This document shows positions 59,280 to 64,000 of a stretch of 64,000 bases of DNA, piece by piece. Under the pieces are notes generated by a model. That model ran no database searches and was not told where the DNA came from. It worked only from the letters and a program-made list of their open reading frames with translations. The stretch's first letter is position 1; each line of letters starts with the position of its first letter. The DNA comes from Platycnemis pennipes (lineage: Eukaryota > Arthropoda > Insecta > Odonata > Platycnemididae): positions 37,914,354 to 37,978,353 of the forward strand of contig OW121849.1 in the NCBI GenBank assembly GCA_933228895.1, read 5' to 3'. The translations under genes were made by a program, and so were the position numbers.

Positions 59280-59860
59280 TGGTCCTAGCTTGCCCTTTCC
59301 GAACCTTCCAATTTACTCTTTTCCCCAGCAATACTTCACTGATCCACAGATCCCCATTCTTTCACGCTCGAAGTTATATCCACGCCTTTGGAAACTCAAA
59401 CTTGTGAAAAAATCACACCCGTACTCGTTTTCCACCGCATTTTCCAGGACGTGTCACGCCTCCGAAATCGGTGGTTTTTCCAAATGGTTCTGTGTTCGCA
59501 GACCGGGTCGACCCCTCTATCGCTCGTCTCTCCTGACCCTCCCCCTCAATTTCGTTCCCCTTCCTCCTTCGACCGGTTCCGACTTGATTTCCTAACTTTC
59601 CGTCCTCCTCACTCCTCTACATCTCGCCTCCGCCCGCTCCGTTCTCTGTGTGCCAATGTATGTCTCCATCTCGACGCCCCCCGAACAATTTTGCTCCCTC
59701 CCTCCGTATACACCTTCTCGCACCCTCTCCATGTCCTCGATCCGGGTCTCCTCGCATGTGATGACCTATTTTGAGGTCGCTCCGCAGTGGAAGAGACCTT
59801 TTGGACGACTCCATTCACCCCCCCTCCCCTCCCCCGCAAGCCACAAAGTTGCACCAACGG
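59280..59860. other. Pyrimidine-rich island
   Basis: C/T-rich + strand with CpG near 59,510-59,640. Overlapping open frames occur on both strands, and I see no domain in any of them. Confidence 0.5.
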
Positions 59861-61495
59861 CCAGGTTCGAAAAAAATAGGTGTCTCTCACACCATAGAGT
59901 ACCGGGGTTGGGGACATGAAGTAATTCTCGTTGACGCGATTTCACAAGGGAATACAGTTTTATAAAAAATGCATATTTTTTATATCATCGTAAAGACGTA
60001 GTTTGATTTTAACAAAAGAGGAATTAGTTTTTTTCGTTAAATAATTTATTCCGGCCACTTCCACTGCCTTGCCACATTTTATATTCTTGAAAAGGACCAC
60101 TACGATGATTTATGAAAGTACAATAAAAAAATCAGTCAATCATTTGTGATCAGAAGTTTTGAATTTATCAACGGAATTATTGATGGAAATATTCACAGCT
60201 ACTTCTCGGTTTTAAGATGCGGCGCTGTCATAAAAAACGGATGGTAACCTTTTTCTCTGAATTCATCCCATCAACTCCGACATGACATGTATTTAATTTT
60301 TATTTTTTAATGCTACCGTGTACGTTAGATTATTGGTTGGATATATATACATAAATATATCCAAGATAGCCAAAGAGTTTATCTCTTATACCAGTTAAAA
60401 TTGGCAGCGCACGGAGATGAAACCTGTGGATAAAATCAAACCGAGGGAAACTTCTTACTGCTGTCGGAATATTTGAGGCTAAGCAAATTTAAAATTGAGC
60501 AAATAAAACTCATTGTTCCAAAGTACTTCGTGTTTGCTGACCTGCTTGCCTACTGCCACAGTCAACCGCTTAGAGATCAGGAGTATAAACTATTTCTTTG
60601 AATTTAACTCGTTATTGTAAGATTCCGGTAATAGTAATTGTAGCTCGTGAGAGCTACAGACCTAAAGATATATTCGACCAATGACATAATCATTACCAAA
60701 ACGTAATTTCAGGATATGTATCTTTAAAAAAAAATGATGCAAAATAATACTATGCTCTATGAACTCAAGCACGTCTAATATGATGTATTTGGAAATAGCC
60801 AGAAGATAGCCATTTTTTTCAAATTTGCAGTTCTTTCGCAGAATGTAGTCCGAAACCAGGAAATGATTTTAGCATTCTCATAGTTGTTTTTACCTAGCCA
60901 TTTAACCCACTGTGGGTGCTTCAATGGGGTTTGCACTGTGGTTGAATATGGGAGCTTCAATATGAATGTTAGTAATTTAAATTTTTGCGAAATTTTCTGC
61001 ATGCCAGCTACCTGATCAGATTGTTTCCGGCTGAACTGTTGTAATAGAAATATTCAGCGTGATAGTGATTGACTCAAATGTAAATATTTGTTCAATCATA
61101 TCATGTAAATCAAAAAGTTGTGTTCATTTAACATATCAAATGATACCTGAAATATATCTATATCTAATCGGTTGCCGACCATTTACTTTTAATGCATCCA
61201 TAATTAATAATTTGTATTAGTCCCTTCGTATTTTTTGGGATTAATGTATTGAAATTACTTTTCCCCAGTATTTGGATTCCCCAATTCATTGAATCAAAGT
61301 ATGGAATGCATAAAAAAAAATTTTAAACTAAAAACTCTCTGGTTAAGGTGAAATGCATGCATACGAAAACGTTCGTCCTGATCCTTATCATTTCTCACTT
61401 GCAAGTTGGTCTAGTAAGTTGATCAAACAAGACTGTGATATCATCAATACGTGATGCACTGATTCCAACTCTACTATAGGTAGTTTTAAATATAT
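59861..61495. other. AT-rich stretch, nothing recognised
   Basis: Short A/T runs (for example near 60,726 and 61,312). No element or exon supported. Confidence 0.4.
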
Positions 61496-61501
61496 AGGTA
61501 T

Positions 61502-62102
61502 GTTGTGCGCCGGAACTCGGAGATTGAGAGAGAGATCAAAATAAGCCTAAAATGTTATGGCGCGTCCGACCCGCACCCGAGCTTCCCTCCTTCGAGGTTG
61601 CTAGGCGCGGCGACACGCCAACAAAAATGGGTTCTTGCCCTTAGCGTCGGACTGGTCAGAATAAGTACACCACACTGAGTTTCTCAGAATTTATATTATG
61701 GCAAATAGGATTGTGATACAAAGCAGTGGGGGAGTGTGCAATGAACCTTTACACGGGAATAGCCGAGAGAGAGGGGGGTAATGTGGGACAAAGCTTAGAT
61801 CTTACCAAGGAAGCAAGAACGGCTTCCTATGACGGATTCCTGTCGACCGACCCGACATTCGGGAACGAACTCCCGAAACGGTCTCCTGCGCCGCACTCCC
61901 GGGTGCTGGCTGCACTACCGTATATATAGGGCCGAACGAAGGTGAAACTTTCCGTCTCTCGGGACGCAAATAGGTATTTGTCTCCCGGACACTCAAGATC
62001 CGTAAAAGGTGAAAATCCCAATGAGGGCAGGTGTATGGGAAAGGAATAACATTTTAGGCTTATTTTGATCTCTCTCTCAATCTCCGAGTTCCGGCGCACA
62101 AC
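61502..62102. mobile_element. 601-bp DNA element, perfect 57-bp inverted ends
   Basis: The left end (61,502-61,558) and right end (62,046-62,102) are identical inverted repeats of 57 bp starting GTTGTGCGCCGGAACTCGG. The 6-bp AGGTAT flanks both sides exactly (61,496-61,501 and 62,103-62,108). The interior is GC-richer than its surroundings and has a TATATATA box at about 61,920, but only short frames (61,726-61,929 + and 61,827-62,120 -) with no transposase motif. Perfect ends plus an intact duplication indicate a recent insertion. A 6-bp duplication is uncommon among insect DNA transposons, so I leave the superfamily open. Confidence 0.85.
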
Positions 62103-62108
62103 AGGTAT

Positions 62109-64000
62109 TGTCGCAAGCATTCATGAGCTAACCCTCTCACCACAAATGCAATAGTACGCTCAGAGCGAAATTAATGATATTGTTTTCATTTTGCTTTCGA
62201 GAGAATACCGCAGTTCCAGGATTTGTTCAAGTTTTAATCAAACTCTAGGGCTGACTGGTTATCAAGACGAGTTTCTGAACAGCGTTCACATCTTACTAGA
62301 CAAATGGCTACCTCAAATACCTAGTGGACTTTATATGATACCTATATGTGAGGTATGCGAATGATCCGCTAGTTAAAATGGGTGGGATAGTCAGTTTCTT
62401 TGGCCATCTAACAAGATAGCGACGATAAATTGTCCAGAGTAAGTACTGAGAAAAGAGCATTGGTAACTTAATTAGCTTAACAAGTAACTGAATCAGCTTA
62501 GAGAAACTATACAATAACCCGATATAGCAAAAAAAACATTTGAAAGACCAGAGTTTTCATCTAACTTCCAGACAATTTTATCTTATTGCCTTTCTCTCTG
62601 TAGCTCTCACCACCTTCAACGTCTATCTCTTCATCAGCATGTTTTTTTCACACCGAGTCATAAATTTATGCCTCCTTCTTGTGCAATTTGAAACTTATTG
62701 AAAACGGTGTAGTAAAGGAATGAATTTTATGGAATGAGAAACTCTACAAAGCGAAAATCATTAACTTGACTGCAATTAAAATTGTGAAAACATTTCACCA
62801 AATTAAACTGTGTACAATGAGATATGAAGAACAATTAAGAAAATTTACAACTGGCACTACACCAAATACAGTAGGATATAGTTCCTAAGTTTTTGTCGTG
62901 TTAGGTTAGGCCATACCACGACTTAAATATGAACAACGGAAGTTGAATCACCATTTTCCGTCGGCTCTCCATGAACGTTATAAATATGTTTAATAACTCA
63001 TCCAGTTTTCATTAGTGTTCTCTGATAGCTCATTTACATATGAAAACTTCATTTCACTATAGAGCACCGTAGTAAGCTGCCACTTCAAAGAATATAAATA
63101 AGAATAGTTACATTCATACCATTCCAATTTATTATATATCTTCAAGGGTGAATATTTTAGCTGCAGGGTGTCAATGTGTTGAAGAAGTGTTTCATGATGA
63201 CGGAATAGCAGATCACTTCTATCAGTTTTTGCATGATGTACCTATCAGTAAAACGACGAGAAGTGACGGGATGTAAAGCAGGGATCTCCTGCATTCTGAT
63301 TTATGTAAATTTATAATTTAACTAGTAAATTGATTTGTACATAGATATCCATACATGTATTTCATCTATCAAAATATTTCGACTTTGTTTCATGCAACAG
63401 CTTAACTCTTTAATTTCCATGAAACAGCTTGTCTTAAAATAAGTTAATGTTATAATTTATTCTATTCCATTTAGACTCCAAAGTGGTCACAAAATGCTCT
63501 TTAAAATTCAGAAATTTAATTAAAAAGTATCAACTCTCGTCTTCGGTGGGGATCCATTATAATGACTTGGGAGAGGCAAATAAAACCAACTCGAAGGGCC
63601 TTTATACCCCGTATTGCAGTAATTTTTCGCCCATCCGCTTATATTACTGGGGTCCGAAGCGAATTATCACACTCCGAAGCCGTTCCTCCCGGAAGTCTCC
63701 GCGACGTTTAAAAGTTTTGAAGCCGGGAAAGACGATGGTGACTCTTGGTCTTGTTCCCCGTCATGAAGTTCTGAAACAGTAATGGCTAATGCGCTCCGGA
63801 TCCGTTAATCGAGTTTCGAGTGGGGAGGGGTGGGAATGGGGAGGGGCATCCCCTCTTTAATCAGCAAAGGCTCCTTTCCTGGCGAAAATATTTTCCCCTT
63901 CACTCCTGGCAAAATCTGATCATTCTTGCGGAGTTTACTGAGTTGGGACGCCCCTCAAAATCTCCGCGCGCGCTCTCTCCTTTTCGCCTTGATACTCTCT
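62109..64000. other. AT-rich stretch ending in a GC-rich patch
   Basis: The 99-codon frame at 63,483-63,782 is basic and Ser/Lys-rich with no known motif; I cannot support it as a gene. From about 63,810 the sequence becomes G-rich and then C-rich, like the edge of another island cut by the window end. Confidence 0.4.

Noticed and set aside
63483..63782. 99-codon frame starting shortly after a good acceptor-like TTTAG
   Set aside because: The product is Lys/Ser/Arg-rich without motif, and its phase cannot be connected to the other exon candidates. It is kept only as a gap comment.

Overview
This window reads as repeat-rich, gene-poor, AT-rich nuclear DNA from a eukaryote. It is most likely an arthropod, probably an insect with a large genome. 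The basis is the mix of mobile elements: a ZBED-type hAT transposon, Penelope-like retroelement (PLE) remnants with GIY-YIG coding and hammerhead-like ends, several tRNA-derived SINE families, and non-autonomous DNA transposons. There are no operons, no bacterial-style genes and no intact long ORF of recognisable function. I could not fix the order or species from sequence alone.

Host gene content. The only credible host-coding signal is a set of four short open exon candidates on the + strand (4,412-4,528; 26,319-26,463; 35,516-35,573; 35,630-35,683). Each has consensus splice sites, and all four reading phases agree. If they belong together they are the 3' end of a gene that starts upstream of the window, with introns of about 21.8 kb, 9.1 kb and 56 bp, then a stop codon and an ATTAAA signal. 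I do not recognise the protein.

Mobile elements, left to right: a 0.66 kb pogo/Tc1-like element (2.2-2.8 kb); two degraded minus-strand SINE-A copies (12.5 and 13.2 kb); a 1.94 kb hAT element with a clean 8-bp target duplication and a broken transposase (15.8-17.7 kb); a 155-bp palindrome made of PLE-type ends (25.7 kb); further SINE-A copies (28.2 and 31.1 kb) and a SINE with two tRNA-like heads (29.9-30.3 kb); a PLE 3' fragment with a frameshifted GIY-YIG domain (31.4-32.0 kb); a lone hammerhead-like end (36.4 kb); a hAT MITE (37.1-37.5 kb); two adjoining SINEs (38.8-39.3 kb); a 166-bp hammerhead-bearing insertion with a perfect 15-bp target duplication (39.8 kb); another SINE (42.2 kb); a PIF/Harbinger-like MITE (51.6-52.3 kb); a hammerhead-like end (55.6 kb); a diverged 168-bp direct repeat next to a second head-to-head hammerhead palindrome (57.9-58.8 kb); and a young-looking 601-bp element with perfect 57-bp inverted ends (61.5-62.1 kb).

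Between these lie about a dozen islands of 250-800 bp that are richer in G+C and almost purely pyrimidine on one strand (for example 8.4-9.2, 11.8-12.2, 18.7-19.3, 21.0-21.8, 26.6-27.1, 44.4-44.7, 46.6-47.3, 50.0-50.7, 54.1-54.5, 55.8-56.4 and 59.3-59.9 kb). They create most of the longer chance ORFs but do not look coding. The clearest themes for follow-up are the hammerhead-like ribozyme ends, seen in two sequence classes and sometimes as inverted pairs, and the recurrent pyrimidine islands. All calls come from reading by eye; no searches or folding programs were run.
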